This document shows, one piece after another, positions 1 through 8,889 of a stretch of DNA of 64,000 nucleotides. The translations under genes and the position numbers were made by a program. This DNA is from Bythopirellula goksoeyrii (lineage in GTDB: Bacteria; Planctomycetota; Planctomycetia; Pirellulales; Lacipirellulaceae), in NCBI RefSeq assembly GCF_008065115.1, contig NZ_CP042913.1, positions 2,826,338 to 2,890,337 of the forward strand. The letters run 5' to 3'. Within the stretch, counting starts at the first letter, position 1; every line of letters starts with the position of its first letter. The notes under the pieces are model-generated. The model worked only from the letters and a program-made list of their open reading frames with translations. It made no database searches and had not been told where the DNA came from.

Positions 1-667
1 CTACGCTCAGTCCACCGATCGCATAGCCGCGAAAATCTAATGAGACCAGTGCTTTCGCACAACTCTGGCGCAACTCTGGGTCGAGTCCCCCCTGAACGAT
101 CCCCAGCAGCATCTGGTCCTCGCGCTGAGCGGCCTCCAGGCATCGTTCGGCCCAGCGGACGCTTCGCCAGGTAGCATCCTCAATGACCTCACGCTTATTG
201 GGAAGCGCTACGACATGGTCGAAAGCCATCGCGAAATCGCTCCCTAATTCCTCTTGAATCGCAATCGATCGCTCCGGAGTGATTTCCAACGCTGAGCCAT
301 CGATGTGCGATCGAAACGAGACGCCTTTCTCGGTTACTTTGACCCTCTCGGCCAAGCTGAAGACTTGGAACCCCCCACTATCAGTGAGGATTGGCCCCTG
401 CCATCCCATGAATACATGGAGTCCACCCAATTCGGCAACCACATTGGCTCCAGGGCGCAAAGCCAAATGATAGGTGTTGCCCAGAACGATCTGAGCGCCG
501 GTCTCACGGAGTCGAGCGATGTCGACACCCTTAACGGTACCCAACGTGCCAACAGGCATGAACGTCGGCAATTCAACAGTTCCGTGCGGAGTATGCAGGC
601 GCCCCCGCCGTGCATCGCAACCGGTGTCAGAGTGCAGCAATTCGAATCGGAAAGGCGAGGAGGCCAT
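1..667 (-). CDS. tgt: Queuine tRNA-ribosyltransferase (C-terminal part cut by window edge)
   Basis: Tgt exchanges the guanine at position 34 of GU(N)-anticodon tRNAs for queuine or its precursor preQ1. Translating back from the ATG at 665-667 gives 222 residues, about 60% of the usual 370 or so, before the window ends. Visible family marks are [12 protein letters not shown] near the start, [10 protein letters not shown], the DSGGFQVF segment with the catalytic Asp, a GIVQGG loop, and GYAIGGLSV at the cut. The zinc-binding Cys/His cluster lies outside the window. The gene starts 14 bp after the stop of the TPR/alpha-CTD gene on the same strand, so the two may be cotranscribed. The family is certain; the missing end is not visible. 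Confidence 0.95.
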   Translation of the reverse strand, partial: MASSPFRFELLHSDTGCDARRGRLHTPHGTVELPTFMPVGTLGTVKGVDIARLRETGAQIVLGNTYHLALRPGANVVAELGGLHVFMGWQGPILTDSGGFQVFSLAERVKVTEKGVSFRSHIDGSALEITPERSIAIQEELGSDFAMAFDHVVALPNKREVIEDATWRSVRWAERCLEAAQREDQMLLGIVQGGLDPELRQSCAKALVSLDFRGYAIGGLSV

Positions 668-681
668 CGTTACAGAGTGGC

Positions 682-2007
682 TCAATCTCCACGCAACTTC
701 AAGTTGGCCTGGGTGAGTTTCTCACGGACCTCATTGAGGCTCGTAACTCCGAAATTCTTGCATTCTAAGAGATCATCACCCGTGCGACGAACCAGTTCGC
801 CAATAGTTGAGAGTCCCAATCGCACCATGCACTTGCGGGCACGTACAGAAAGATTCAGGTCGGCAATGGGTCGATCCAGCAGAGCACGTTCGTCGTCGCT
901 GAGGACTTCGGGATCATACGTTGGCTCCTCTTCTTTCCATGTCGCGGCAAACTGACCAAGTTCGAGTCCCTTGGAAGAAAGCATTTCCCGAATCTCAACA
1001 AGCGAAGTCTCGCCAAAATTCTTACTTGCCAACAGTTCTTGCTCGGAAGTCTCGCACAGATCGCCGAGGGTCATAATCCCCATTTTCTGCAAGCAATTGC
1101 GACTTCGGACCGACAGTTCAAAGTCGCTCACCGGCACGCTCAACATCTGAGCCATGCGATCTTGTCGACGCCGCGCTTCCTCATCGTAATACATATCGCG
1201 CGAAGCATCGGCATCCTTGAAGTAGAGTCGGGCGCGAGGATGGTCGGGATAAGTATCCAGGATTCGTTGGTAGCACTGCTTGGAGCGTTCAAAGTGCTCG
1301 ATATCTTCGTAGAGCAATCCGAGATTTAGCAACGTACCGACATGCGTGGGAAACTGGGCGGCTGCCCGTTCGTAAAGTTGACGAGCGTAGTCATCATTGC
1401 CATGACGATCATTCTCCATCGCCAAGCCAAAGAGTGCTCCCGAATGGGTGTTGTCGGATTCGACAGCTCTCTCTAAGAGGGCCACTACTTCCTCGGGGTT
1501 TCCACCCGTTGCAGAGACTGTCGCAGAACGTTGGTAAAGATAATCGGCCGTTTGCTCGATTGCTCCCGAAAGATTGTCAAGTATCAACATGGCATCTTGG
1601 GGCTTACCGCAATAGCGAAGTGCCTCACTCTTGGCCAGGGCAACATCGTCGCGATTATAGCCAGCTCGTTCGGAAGACTCGAAAGCAGTGAAGGCTTCTT
1701 CATATTTGTCGAGTGCCATCAATGCTTTGCCAAGATAGAAGTGCGTCAGCGCGCCCCCATCGGCACTCCGCAGAGTCCCAACTGCGTCGGAGTAGCGACC
1801 AAGCAGGTATTGGCAAACTCCCAGACGCACCGAAGCGGCTGGAGTGCGAGTTTCCTGCTGTTGCATTTCTCCTACTGCGTCCCGCAACAGACGGAAGTTA
1901 TTGTAATCCGATGAGATCGCTTTCACGATCTGTTTGATTTCATTGGGTCCAAAGGTGCTGTTCGAGAGAACAATTTGTTTGAGATCGATATCGAGGACTT
2001 GTGACAT
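682..2007 (-). CDS. TPR protein with two RNA polymerase alpha C-terminal domains
   Basis: This 441-residue soluble protein has tetratricopeptide-like helical repeats over residues 50-280, followed by two copies of the RNA polymerase alpha-subunit C-terminal fold (about 291-350 and 379-441). Copy 1 reads [11 protein letters not shown] and [15 protein letters not shown]. This matches the E. coli alpha-CTD pattern around Arg265, Asn268 and the LGxxSLxEI helix. Copy 2 keeps the Arg (LSVRARKC) but has Lys where Asn268 would be. No polymerase-assembly (alpha-NTD) domain is present. Proteins of this layout are known from planctomycetes, but I know of no assigned function. A role in contacting DNA UP-elements or transcription factors is inference. 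It is probably transcribed with tgt just downstream. Confidence 0.85.
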   Translation of the reverse strand: MSQVLDIDLKQIVLSNSTFGPNEIKQIVKAISSDYNNFRLLRDAVGEMQQQETRTPAASVRLGVCQYLLGRYSDAVGTLRSADGGALTHFYLGKALMALDKYEEAFTAFESSERAGYNRDDVALAKSEALRYCGKPQDAMLILDNLSGAIEQTADYLYQRSATVSATGGNPEEVVALLERAVESDNTHSGALFGLAMENDRHGNDDYARQLYERAAAQFPTHVGTLLNLGLLYEDIEHFERSKQCYQRILDTYPDHPRARLYFKDADASRDMYYDEEARRRQDRMAQMLSVPVSDFELSVRSRNCLQKMGIMTLGDLCETSEQELLASKNFGETSLVEIREMLSSKGLELGQFAATWKEEEPTYDPEVLSDDERALLDRPIADLNLSVRARKCMVRLGLSTIGELVRRTGDDLLECKNFGVTSLNEVREKLTQANLKLRGD

Positions 2008-2049
2008 AACGGGGCATGCTCCTGAAAAACGCCGGCAAAAACTAAGGTC

Positions 2050-2157
2050 CTAGTGCTTCGTCATTTGACAAACTTCGGGTGCCAACTGACAGGACATATT
2101 GTTGGGCAAGTGGTTCTGTCAGATAGCACCCAAAAAACGAAATTGTCAAAGCACTAG
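2050..2157. repeat. 108-bp imperfect inverted repeat (MITE-like or structured element)
   Basis: Four nested pairs of complementary segments fold the whole stretch into one hairpin: CTAGTGCTT (2050-2058) with AAGCACTAG (2149-2157), TTGACAA (2065-2071) with TTGTCAA (2143-2149), GGGTGC (2077-2082) with GCACCC (2126-2131), and CTGACAG (2086-2092) with CTGTCAG (2116-2122). The second pair shares one base with the first. The element contains no reading frame and lies between the TPR/alpha-CTD gene start and tRNA-Thr. It could be a mobile miniature element or a non-coding RNA. Confidence 0.6.
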
Positions 2158-2241
2158 TGTAGCAGGTAGGCCTTCTCACCTAAAAGCCCGCCACGGTATT
2201 CATCAACGACCGCTCGCAATCTGAGCCGGCCCACACGTAAG

Positions 2242-2315
2242 AGCCAGCGGCGGGAGTCGAACCCGCAACCCCCGCATTACGAATGCGGTGCTCTGCCAAT
2301 TGAAGCTACGCTGGC
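2242..2315 (-). tRNA. tRNA-Thr (anticodon CGT)
   Basis: A full cloverleaf of 74 nt can be drawn. The 7-bp acceptor stem is GCCAGCG/CGCTGGC, the D-arm is GCTT/GAGC, and the anticodon stem is CCGCA/TGCGG with loop TTCGTAA (anticodon CGT, reading ACG). A 5-nt variable loop follows, then a T-arm GCGGG/CCCGC with the TTCGACT loop. The discriminator base is T and the CCA end is not encoded. It stands alone, with no other tRNA nearby. Confidence 0.95.
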
Positions 2316-2495
2316 AAGTTGCCGAAACCTGCCAAAATACAGCATTTCCGCTACTCAGGCAATGGGCGATCAGTGGGGGGCATTGGGTATTGAGAAGGCT
2401 TGCTGGAGCTCTTGATGGCCGTTGTCGGAACGGGATTGTTGGTTTTGGCCAAACCATCGCCTTCCCGGGCTAAGAAAGAAGGAGCGGAGCGGCTC
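2316..2495. other. Intergenic spacer
   Basis: This stretch between tRNA-Thr and the end of the FixJ-like gene shows no coding frame with family resemblance and no clear hairpin. Reading frames here on both strands run through the tRNA or neighbouring genes and look accidental. Confidence 0.5.
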
Positions 2496-3134
2496 TTACA
2501 CTAAGTTCGGCACAATTCCCAATGCGACCGCCATCCGAACCAACTCAGCCAGTGAGTCGGCTTCCATCTTATGGAAAACCTTTTGTCGATGGTTTTCTAT
2601 AGTTCGGATACTACAGTCCAGCTTGCGGGCGATAACTTTATTGGCATCTCCTGCGATCATGAGATGGAGAACTTCCAGCTCTTTCGGAGTCAGATTGTCA
2701 AGCCGCTGTTTGAGTGAACTGCGCTGAAGCTCGAGTTGATAGTTTTGGAGATCGCTTGCCAGGCCTGCGCGAATTGCATTCCAGAGTTCTTCGTCATTGC
2801 TTGGCTTCTCCATTAGGGTGAGTGCTCCATTGCGCATTGCTCTCACAGTCGTAGGAGTCGTTGCAAAAGCAGTGAGTACAATAACCGACATCGATACTCC
2901 GAGTTGCAACAAACGTTCCTGCAGTTCTAACCCGCTCATGCCTAGCATCCGGACGTCGGTCACTAGGCAGGCAGGACGCCGTCCCTCAAACGCTTGTAAG
3001 AAATCTTCAGCGCTGGGATAGGCCTCGCTTGCGACACCCATGGCCTGTACTAAAGCCACAAGTCCTTTGCGAACTTGTTCGTCGTCATCCACGATATATA
3101 CTATGGCTTGCTCAATCGCAGAGGTTCCATTCAT
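2496..3134 (-). CDS. FixJ-type two-component response regulator
   Basis: A 212-residue regulator with an N-terminal receiver domain (about 10-125) and a C-terminal LuxR/FixJ helix-turn-helix (about 145-205). The acidic pocket IVDDDEQ, the phospho-acceptor Asp in LVTDVRM, the Thr in VLTAF and the Lys in LMEKP are all present. The HTH shows the typical LTPKELEVLHLMIAGDANK pattern. Its ATG overlaps the stop of the upstream kinase gene as ATGA, so the two are translationally coupled. The protein is presumed to bind DNA as a dimer once phosphorylated by that kinase. Target genes cannot be read from the sequence. Confidence 0.92.
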   Translation of the reverse strand: MNGTSAIEQAIVYIVDDDEQVRKGLVALVQAMGVASEAYPSAEDFLQAFEGRRPACLVTDVRMLGMSGLELQERLLQLGVSMSVIVLTAFATTPTTVRAMRNGALTLMEKPSNDEELWNAIRAGLASDLQNYQLELQRSSLKQRLDNLTPKELEVLHLMIAGDANKVIARKLDCSIRTIENHRQKVFHKMEADSLAELVRMAVALGIVPNLV

Positions 3135-5104
3135 AACTTCTTCCTTTCTGCTATGGGAAGTCGCATCGCAAATGTCATTCCCTGAGTCGGATTCTTGGAA
3201 GCGATTACTTTGGCATGGTGCGTTTCCGCAATCGTTTTGCAGATCGAGAGCCCCATTCCTAAGCGTCCAGGTTTCGTGCTGTAAAATGCATCGAACAATC
3301 GCTCAGTATTCTCAATATCGGTACCCGCTCCATTGTCACACAACTCCACTACCAACTCTCTCCGGTCACGACGTGTAGCTATTGCGAGATGTCGGTTTTC
3401 ACGGTCATTTCCGCTCATGGCTTCAAAAGCGTTCCGAAACCAATCGACGAATAGTTGTAGCATTTGGACTCTGTCTGCATTGACCGAAATTGAACGCTTC
3501 TGTAGCGCATAATGCAATTTAACTTCTGCTTTTCTGATTTCATAGCTCAAGATCGCGGCAACTTCGTGAAGGACTTCATTGATATCCAACAACTCAAACT
3601 TACTCGGCTTAGTCGTTGTAAACGAGTGCAATTGGCGGATGATCGTTGCAGTACGAGAGATAGAATTCGTGATTTCACGCGTACAATCAATAGCGGTTGA
3701 AATGTTAGCCACACCTTCCATTTCAAGATTACGCCGCGTGGCCTCCGCAAAGAGTTGGGCCGCATGCAGCGGCTGATGAATCTCGTGGGCGATGCCAGAA
3801 ATCAATTCCCCCATGGTTGCCAAGCGAGACACTCGCATGAGATGGTCTTCGCGATCTTGAACCAAGTCCTCTGCTTGCTTTAGGTCAGTAATGTCTCGTC
3901 CAACAGATTGATATCCCCTGAGAATACCTTGTTCATCGAATAGTGCCCGGTTTGTCCAGTGGTGCCAACGAAGATTCTTGTCCGCATCCAGCACTCGGTG
4001 CTCACTTGTCACGGCTGGCTCTTGGGGAGTGAGTCCCGCGATTTCGGCGAGCACACGACCGCGATCTTCTTCAACGATATCTGGCAGAAAGGAAGCACCA
4101 AGTAACTCACTCGCCGGCATATTCATGTAACGACAGTATGCCTCGTTGACGAACGTATAGACCCCTCCTTCATTCCAACGACAAATGAATTCCGTTTGAT
4201 CCTCGACAACGCTCCGATAACGTGATTCGCTTTCTGCAAGCTGGACGTTGATCTGACTAAGTTCTTGAGTTCGCTCTCGGACCCGCACCTCTAACTCTTC
4301 TTTAAGCCGACGCAATTCCTCAGCGTTCTGAGTAATCTCAGTGATATCTTTGGCGATTCCTTCCATCAGCAAATACTGACCTTCGGGTGAAAACACCGGT
4401 CGTTGCTGAATTTCAAGGAGTCTCTTTTCACCAGATGCGTGAGCAACTTCCGTAGTAAACTTGTAGAACCGAACCCCTGCCTGGAGATCAGCCAAAACCT
4501 GATCCGCCGTTTCTCGGCCTGAAAAGTCCTCGCCAATGAGTTCCCGCCAATTGAGTCCCATTAACTCGTGCGGCAGATACCCTAGTATCTCCTCGACCGA
4601 AGGGCTCACATAAGTCAGTTCTCCATTGGGGAGATGCGTGTAGATGGCATAGTCCCCCCCCAATCCCTCCACTAGACGGCGATATTTCCGTTCGCCTTGG
4701 CTTAATTTGACCGCGGCATTAACGTAGTGCGTTACGTCTACGGCCAATCCTTCCGATCCTCCCGAAGTCTCTTCAGAACTTGGAAGTACACGCTCTTGGA
4801 GCTCGAGGATCGCTATCTCACCGTTGTTCTGCCGTACTATGGCACAGCGAGTATTGCTTTTCGAACTTTGATGACCATCCTTCTGCTGATCCAGCGCAAA
4901 TAAACCCAAAGAATGTTCGAGATCGAATATGTCTTGAAACGACTTGCCTACAACCTCAGAACGTGGAACACCTAACAAGCCTTCCAAGGCGGGACTTATA
5001 AAAGTGAAACAACCTGCTGAGTCCACTCGGTAATAAAGGCAAACGGATTCGAAAAACGATCCTCCCTGAAGGGACAAATCAACGTTTCTCTCTGTGACGC
5101 TCAT
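3131..5104 (-). CDS. PAS-domain sensor histidine kinase (FixL-like)
   Basis: A 657-residue kinase without membrane segments, so probably cytoplasmic. It has three PAS domains (about 12-130, 140-262, 292-410), a short coiled coil between the second and third, a HisKA dimerisation helix (about 425-490) and an HATPase domain (530-650). The H-box reads GIAHEIHQPL; most FixL-like kinases have HELNQPL. The N-box is WFRNAFEAM, with DNGAG and GMGLSICK as nucleotide-binding motifs. The gene overlaps the FixJ-like regulator by 4 bp, which makes that its partner. I see no heme-binding His signature that I would trust, so the signal is unknown. Confidence 0.92.
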   Translation of the reverse strand: MSVTERNVDLSLQGGSFFESVCLYYRVDSAGCFTFISPALEGLLGVPRSEVVGKSFQDIFDLEHSLGLFALDQQKDGHQSSKSNTRCAIVRQNNGEIAILELQERVLPSSEETSGGSEGLAVDVTHYVNAAVKLSQGERKYRRLVEGLGGDYAIYTHLPNGELTYVSPSVEEILGYLPHELMGLNWRELIGEDFSGRETADQVLADLQAGVRFYKFTTEVAHASGEKRLLEIQQRPVFSPEGQYLLMEGIAKDITEITQNAEELRRLKEELEVRVRERTQELSQINVQLAESESRYRSVVEDQTEFICRWNEGGVYTFVNEAYCRYMNMPASELLGASFLPDIVEEDRGRVLAEIAGLTPQEPAVTSEHRVLDADKNLRWHHWTNRALFDEQGILRGYQSVGRDITDLKQAEDLVQDREDHLMRVSRLATMGELISGIAHEIHQPLHAAQLFAEATRRNLEMEGVANISTAIDCTREITNSISRTATIIRQLHSFTTTKPSKFELLDINEVLHEVAAILSYEIRKAEVKLHYALQKRSISVNADRVQMLQLFVDWFRNAFEAMSGNDRENRHLAIATRRDRRELVVELCDNGAGTDIENTERLFDAFYSTKPGRLGMGLSICKTIAETHHAKVIASKNPTQGMTFAMRLPIAERKKL

Positions 5105-5186
5105 TTTGCCGATAGAACAGGGTTTCGTGATTCAGCGGAAAGATTTCTCTTCTATTGAGTGTAACATGCCATACTGCGACTATGTG

Positions 5187-6494
5187 CTACAAAGTCGCAG
5201 TCTTTTCTGTAATCAAGGTTCGGTAAAGACCCAATGTTTGCTCTGCCATCGCCGAGACATGGTACTTGTTTTCAATTCCAAGTTTGCCTTGTTCCCCCAG
5301 GTCCTTTGCGAGACTGGTATTGGAGAGGACTTCAAACAGTTTTTCTGCCAAGTCCGCCGTATCGTGGGGCTTAAAAAGCAATCCTCCACTTGTAGCTTCC
5401 AACATCTCTGGAAAGGATCCATGCCCAGGGAGTACCACCGGAACGGCATTCGCCTGAGCCTCTAGGGCTGGAAGTCCTTTGCTTTCTTGATAGACCGTGG
5501 GGGTGCTGAAGACGTCCAGGGATTGAAGGAACTTAATCTTTTCTTCACGATTCAATTCCCCATGATAGTGAAATCGTTTTGCCAATGGCCCGTCAGCAAC
5601 TCTGCTTTCAATTTTACGAAGATAATCTCGGTCTCCCTTACCGAGATACCCGGCGGCATGGAGTTCAAACGCGGGACATTCGGGCCGAGTGCAGAGAAGT
5701 TCGCAGGCCTCGACTAACAGGTGCAACCCCTTGTCAGCGCAGATGCGTGCAAGAAAGCCAATGCGTCGCGGCTCATTTTCTTGTTGTCCATTCCGCACTC
5801 CATGTCCCGCCAAATCGAGTCCGTGGGGAATGACGTGAACCCGTTCGCGCGGAACTTCCAGATACTTACTCATTTCATCCGCATAATATTTGTTCAGCGC
5901 AACAAAAGCATCGATTTCCGTAGCCCGTTCGCACAACAATTGACGAGCTTGCGAATAGAATGGCTCGGATAGTTTCTCTAAGAAAATATCTTCGCCCGAT
6001 AGGGAACAAACCACCGGAGGTCCAAACCGCTCAGCGATCATGCGCGCCAGCCCAAGCATCATCGAATTCGAGAGATGAACTACCTCTGGCCGCACTTCAT
6101 CGATCAGCCAATCCACCAGTTTCTCCAATTCTTTTCGCTGGTTACCCTGTTCCCCTTGAAGCATTGAGACGGTTAAATCACCCAATTGCGTGGGATCAAC
6201 GTTTCCGGAAAAGTGGCTAATCGTCCGCAAGAGGGCAGGGTGGTCTAGAAACCAGTCAAGCCAACGAGATGTCCTTCGAAACAAAGCCCACTTCTGCTGC
6301 ATGTAAACATTGATGCCACCATAGAAGACCTTGCGATGGCTAACATTCACTTCATCAGTTCGCAGCGGTGTATAGATTGGAACGAGAATCACATCCTCGC
6401 CCATCCGCAGCAACTCCGCGGCGAGTGTGTTGTCGTGCAAACAACTCCCACAATACATGCCAGCGGCACCGGCGGCTAGGTAAGCGATTCTCAC
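5187..6494 (-). CDS. GT4-family glycosyltransferase
   Basis: A 435-residue GT-B fold enzyme. The N-terminal half begins RIAYLAAGAAGMYCGSCLHD, a form of the nucleotide-sugar glycosyltransferase start in which Cys replaces the usual residues of the glycine-rich loop. The C-terminal half has GFLARICADKGLHLLVEA and the E-x7-E element ESKGLPALEAQA that binds the donor sugar nucleotide. The start is a GTG at 6492-6494 that overlaps the stop of the TM2 gene (TAGTG), so translation is coupled. Acceptor and sugar are unknown. It ends a minus-strand run of genes that includes isoprenoid enzymes, so a lipid or natural-product acceptor is possible, but this is inference. Confidence 0.88.
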   Translation of the reverse strand: MRIAYLAAGAAGMYCGSCLHDNTLAAELLRMGEDVILVPIYTPLRTDEVNVSHRKVFYGGINVYMQQKWALFRRTSRWLDWFLDHPALLRTISHFSGNVDPTQLGDLTVSMLQGEQGNQRKELEKLVDWLIDEVRPEVVHLSNSMMLGLARMIAERFGPPVVCSLSGEDIFLEKLSEPFYSQARQLLCERATEIDAFVALNKYYADEMSKYLEVPRERVHVIPHGLDLAGHGVRNGQQENEPRRIGFLARICADKGLHLLVEACELLCTRPECPAFELHAAGYLGKGDRDYLRKIESRVADGPLAKRFHYHGELNREEKIKFLQSLDVFSTPTVYQESKGLPALEAQANAVPVVLPGHGSFPEMLEATSGGLLFKPHDTADLAEKLFEVLSNTSLAKDLGEQGKLGIENKYHVSAMAEQTLGLYRTLITEKTATL

Positions 6495-6928
6495 TAGACG
6501 TAAAACCCATTCATTTCATCGACCTGCTCATTAAGCGTCCAAAAGTCATAGAGGATGCCTACGAGGAATAGGCCACCGGTTACCAAGTAGAGAATTCCGG
6601 TGAACCATTTGCCTAGGTAGAAACGGTGTACGCCAAACAGGCCGAGGAATGTAAGTAGAAACCAAGCTGCCGTGTAGCTAGTCGGTCCAGCCAAATATCG
6701 CCGATTGGCACTTCTGTCCATGCTTGGAATCAACAGCAAGTCAATAAGCCAACCGATGCCCAAAAGGCCAAGAGTGAAAAACCAAATCGTTCCCGAGACA
6801 GGCTTACCATAATAGAAGCGGTGAGATCCTGTGAAACCGAAAATCCACAGCAGGTATCCAATGACGAGACTGTGCGTATCGAGATCGGGGGAGTATGGAT
6901 TTTGGCCGTATTCGTATTGTTGACCCAT
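6494..6928 (-). CDS. Small membrane protein with two TM2 domains
   Basis: A 144-residue protein holding two tandem TM2 units (about 17-70 and 85-135). Each has two hydrophobic helices and the family's HRFYxGK turn (HRFYYGKPV and HRFYLGKWF). The ATG at 6926-6928 is preferred because the frame extended upstream would run into the oxidoreductase gene with a non-hydrophobic, unrelated tail. The stop overlaps the GTG of the glycosyltransferase by one base. TM2 proteins are widespread and mostly uncharacterised. The protein is presumed to sit in the cytoplasmic membrane. Confidence 0.88.
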   Translation of the reverse strand: MGQQYEYGQNPYSPDLDTHSLVIGYLLWIFGFTGSHRFYYGKPVSGTIWFFTLGLLGIGWLIDLLLIPSMDRSANRRYLAGPTSYTAAWFLLTFLGLFGVHRFYLGKWFTGILYLVTGGLFLVGILYDFWTLNEQVDEMNGFYV

Positions 6929-6938
6929 GCCAGTGCTA

Positions 6939-8198
6939 TTATTCCGATGTGGGTATCGATTCCTTCGACATCCGTCCTTCCAGCCACGGGTCAAGATCAT
7001 CAAAAATCTTCCCGGGTCGTCCATCGAAGACTCGACCGATTAGCAGGTCTACCAACTCTGCCTGGTGTTCGGGGTATTCAGTCACAAACTGGCCGACGCG
7101 AAATTCGCCCGAGTAGAAAGCATGCACCAGTTTGCGGATGAGATTCGTTTGGCGTGAAAAACCTTCTACCCAGCGTCCCAGCGTCCTGGAAGACAAGTCA
7201 TTTGCGCGGAGACCGTCTACAATCGCGTCGGCAGCTAGCTCACCGGATTTCAAAGCGAAATATACGCCCGAGGAATAAATTGGATCGATAAATCCCCATG
7301 CATCTCCTACAAGCACCCAGCCGGGGCCCGCTGACTGATTCGTGGTGTAGGAGAATTCCTTCACGACACGAAGTTCTTCAGTTGGTTCTGCATCGGCTAG
7401 CCAATCCGATAGCGTTGGGCAATTGGCCAACTCTTCGGTGAAAACGTCAGAAGGCAATCCTCGGCCTTTCAGCAAATAGTCATTGTCTCCTACCAGCCCG
7501 ACACTTACCAAGTTGTCAGTTTGCGGAATGTACCAGAACCAACTTCGATTCTCGGTCGTCTGCAAGATAACCGTCTTAACTCCGCCCCCTTCGGTATCGA
7601 CTTTTCCTCCTCGAAAATGACCCCATATGGAGGCTTTCCGTAGCGTGGGATTCATTTGCTTCAGGCCAAGCTTGGAGGCCAACAGGCACTGTTGACCCGT
7701 TGCGTCAACGACGACACGGGCAGCGACGTCGTGAGCTTTTCCGCCAGATGCCTGAAGTCGAACTCCAACGGCTTGATCCTCCTCAAGTAGCACATCAAGG
7801 GCGCGGGTTTGATCTTTACATTCAGCCCCGTGCTTCTCAGCATTATCAAACATCAGTTTGTCGAAGTCGGCCCGATCGACATGCCAAGTTTCGCTGCATT
7901 CGCGGTCGTCATGAGAACGAAAGTAGAAAGGCGCCGATTCCTTGCCCGAACTGCTAACGAATTGTACGCCAACTTTCCTGGCGTAGTCGTCGCGTTTTAG
8001 CTGTGGCAAGATCCCCAGTCGCTCGAAAATCCAATAAGTTTCCGGCATCAACGATTCACCGACATGTGGCCGCGGCATTTCGGCTCGTTCGACAAGAAGA
8101 GTTCGAAATCCTGCTGCCGCAACCAAGGTCGCCACTGTAGATCCGGCGGGACCAGCGCCCAATACAACACAATCGTAGGCAGATTTCAATTCGCTCAT
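6939..8198 (-). CDS. FAD-dependent oxidoreductase, flavin-dependent halogenase-like
   Basis: A 419-residue flavoprotein. The FAD-binding loop VVLGAGPAGST is at residues 12-22, followed by PRPHVGESLMP as in the halogenase/geranylgeranyl reductase superfamily. It carries the flavin-dependent halogenase signatures: WFWYIP fits W-x-W-x-I-P, and FIDPIYSSG fits F-x2-P-x2-S-x-G after a GDAWG dinucleotide motif. A Lys near residue 80 (ARKVGVQF) could be the halogenating lysine. These motifs also occur in relatives not shown to halogenate, so oxidation or reduction of a prenyl or aromatic substrate remains possible. The chorismate-lyase-like gene lies only 17 bp upstream on the same strand and is probably co-expressed. 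Confidence 0.82.
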   Translation of the reverse strand: MSELKSAYDCVVLGAGPAGSTVATLVAAAGFRTLLVERAEMPRPHVGESLMPETYWIFERLGILPQLKRDDYARKVGVQFVSSSGKESAPFYFRSHDDRECSETWHVDRADFDKLMFDNAEKHGAECKDQTRALDVLLEEDQAVGVRLQASGGKAHDVAARVVVDATGQQCLLASKLGLKQMNPTLRKASIWGHFRGGKVDTEGGGVKTVILQTTENRSWFWYIPQTDNLVSVGLVGDNDYLLKGRGLPSDVFTEELANCPTLSDWLADAEPTEELRVVKEFSYTTNQSAGPGWVLVGDAWGFIDPIYSSGVYFALKSGELAADAIVDGLRANDLSSRTLGRWVEGFSRQTNLIRKLVHAFYSGEFRVGQFVTEYPEHQAELVDLLIGRVFDGRPGKIFDDLDPWLEGRMSKESIPTSE

Positions 8199-8215
8199 CT
8201 TTTAGCCAGTATCTC

Positions 8216-8731
8216 TCAAGGCGCGACAATTTCTAGCAATTCCACGGCAGGTTTCTTGTCAACCAGAATCCGTGCCGTACGTCCGAAACAAGTATCTCCT
8301 GGCTTCAATTTCAGATATTTACAAAGTTCCGGGCCTGCAGTGATGCGCCAAAGCTGTTCAAGTTCTACATCTCGCATCAGATGATGGCGGATCATGATAC
8401 GTCCTAAGGGAAGTGCCTGAGACTCGATTTCCATGCGGACAATTTGGGGAAGTCCTGCCAGAGAGATGCGCATGATCCCAAACTGGACGGGGCAGCCGTC
8501 GCGCTGCAGAGACAGTAAAATTCGACGCGAGTAGAAATCTTTGTCATGATGTTCACTAAGCACACTTAGCTTCACCAGACTGTTGTGCCAAGCCTCAACG
8601 GTCACCGTCATGTGGTCGTCATGTGCCAAGAGCGCTTTGAACTGATCGGGAAGTTCACCGGCGGCTACCTCCTCAAAAGCCCCAACTTCGGCAGTCGTCG
8701 GGTAGAACAACTCACATAATTCTTCAATCAT
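8216..8731 (-). CDS. Chorismate pyruvate-lyase-like protein (UbiC/DUF98 type)
   Basis: The 171-residue frame from the ATG at 8729-8731 resembles the UbiC/DUF98 fold. It has an Arg pair at the start of a central strand (YSRRILLSL), a PLGRIMIRHHLMR segment equivalent to the family's conserved Leu-Gly loop and following helix, and a final strand ending VELLEIV. UbiC enzymes release pyruvate from chorismate to give 4-hydroxybenzoate. An upstream TTG (8753-8755) would add eight residues; I prefer the ATG but neither has a strong ribosome site. Next to a halogenase-like and a polyprenyl synthase gene, an aromatic precursor role makes sense, but this remains an inference. Confidence 0.65.
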   Translation of the reverse strand: MIEELCELFYPTTAEVGAFEEVAAGELPDQFKALLAHDDHMTVTVEAWHNSLVKLSVLSEHHDKDFYSRRILLSLQRDGCPVQFGIMRISLAGLPQIVRMEIESQALPLGRIMIRHHLMRDVELEQLWRITAGPELCKYLKLKPGDTCFGRTARILVDKKPAVELLEIVAP

Positions 8732-8857
8732 GGGGTTTACATCATTTCTCGTCAAAGTGTAAACGGAGAGAGTTGTCAGGGGCTTTGCAAATCTGTGTGG
8801 GCTATGGTCAAGATGTCATATGATTTAGCACACACTTGAGACGGTGACGCCCAATCA

Positions 8858-8871
8858 ACAAGTATACTTGT
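8858..8871. promoter_or_regulatory. Perfect 14-bp palindrome upstream of the lyase/halogenase genes
   Basis: ACAAGTATACTTGT is fully self-complementary. It lies in the 158-bp gap between the polyprenyl synthase stop and the preferred lyase start, about 130 bp before that start. It could be an operator. No matching regulator is visible in the window. Confidence 0.35.
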
Positions 8872-8889
8872 GCGGTGCTATCGCTTATT

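Noticed and set aside
305-955. 216-residue frame antisense to tgt and the TPR/alpha-CTD gene
   Set aside because: It spans two well-supported genes on the other strand and shows no domain.
5173-5201. Hairpin ACTGCGACT/AGTCGCAGT as a terminator of the glycosyltransferase gene
   Set aside because: The stem surrounds the stop codon itself and no T-run follows on the minus strand; CTTTTCT follows on the plus strand where no gene ends.
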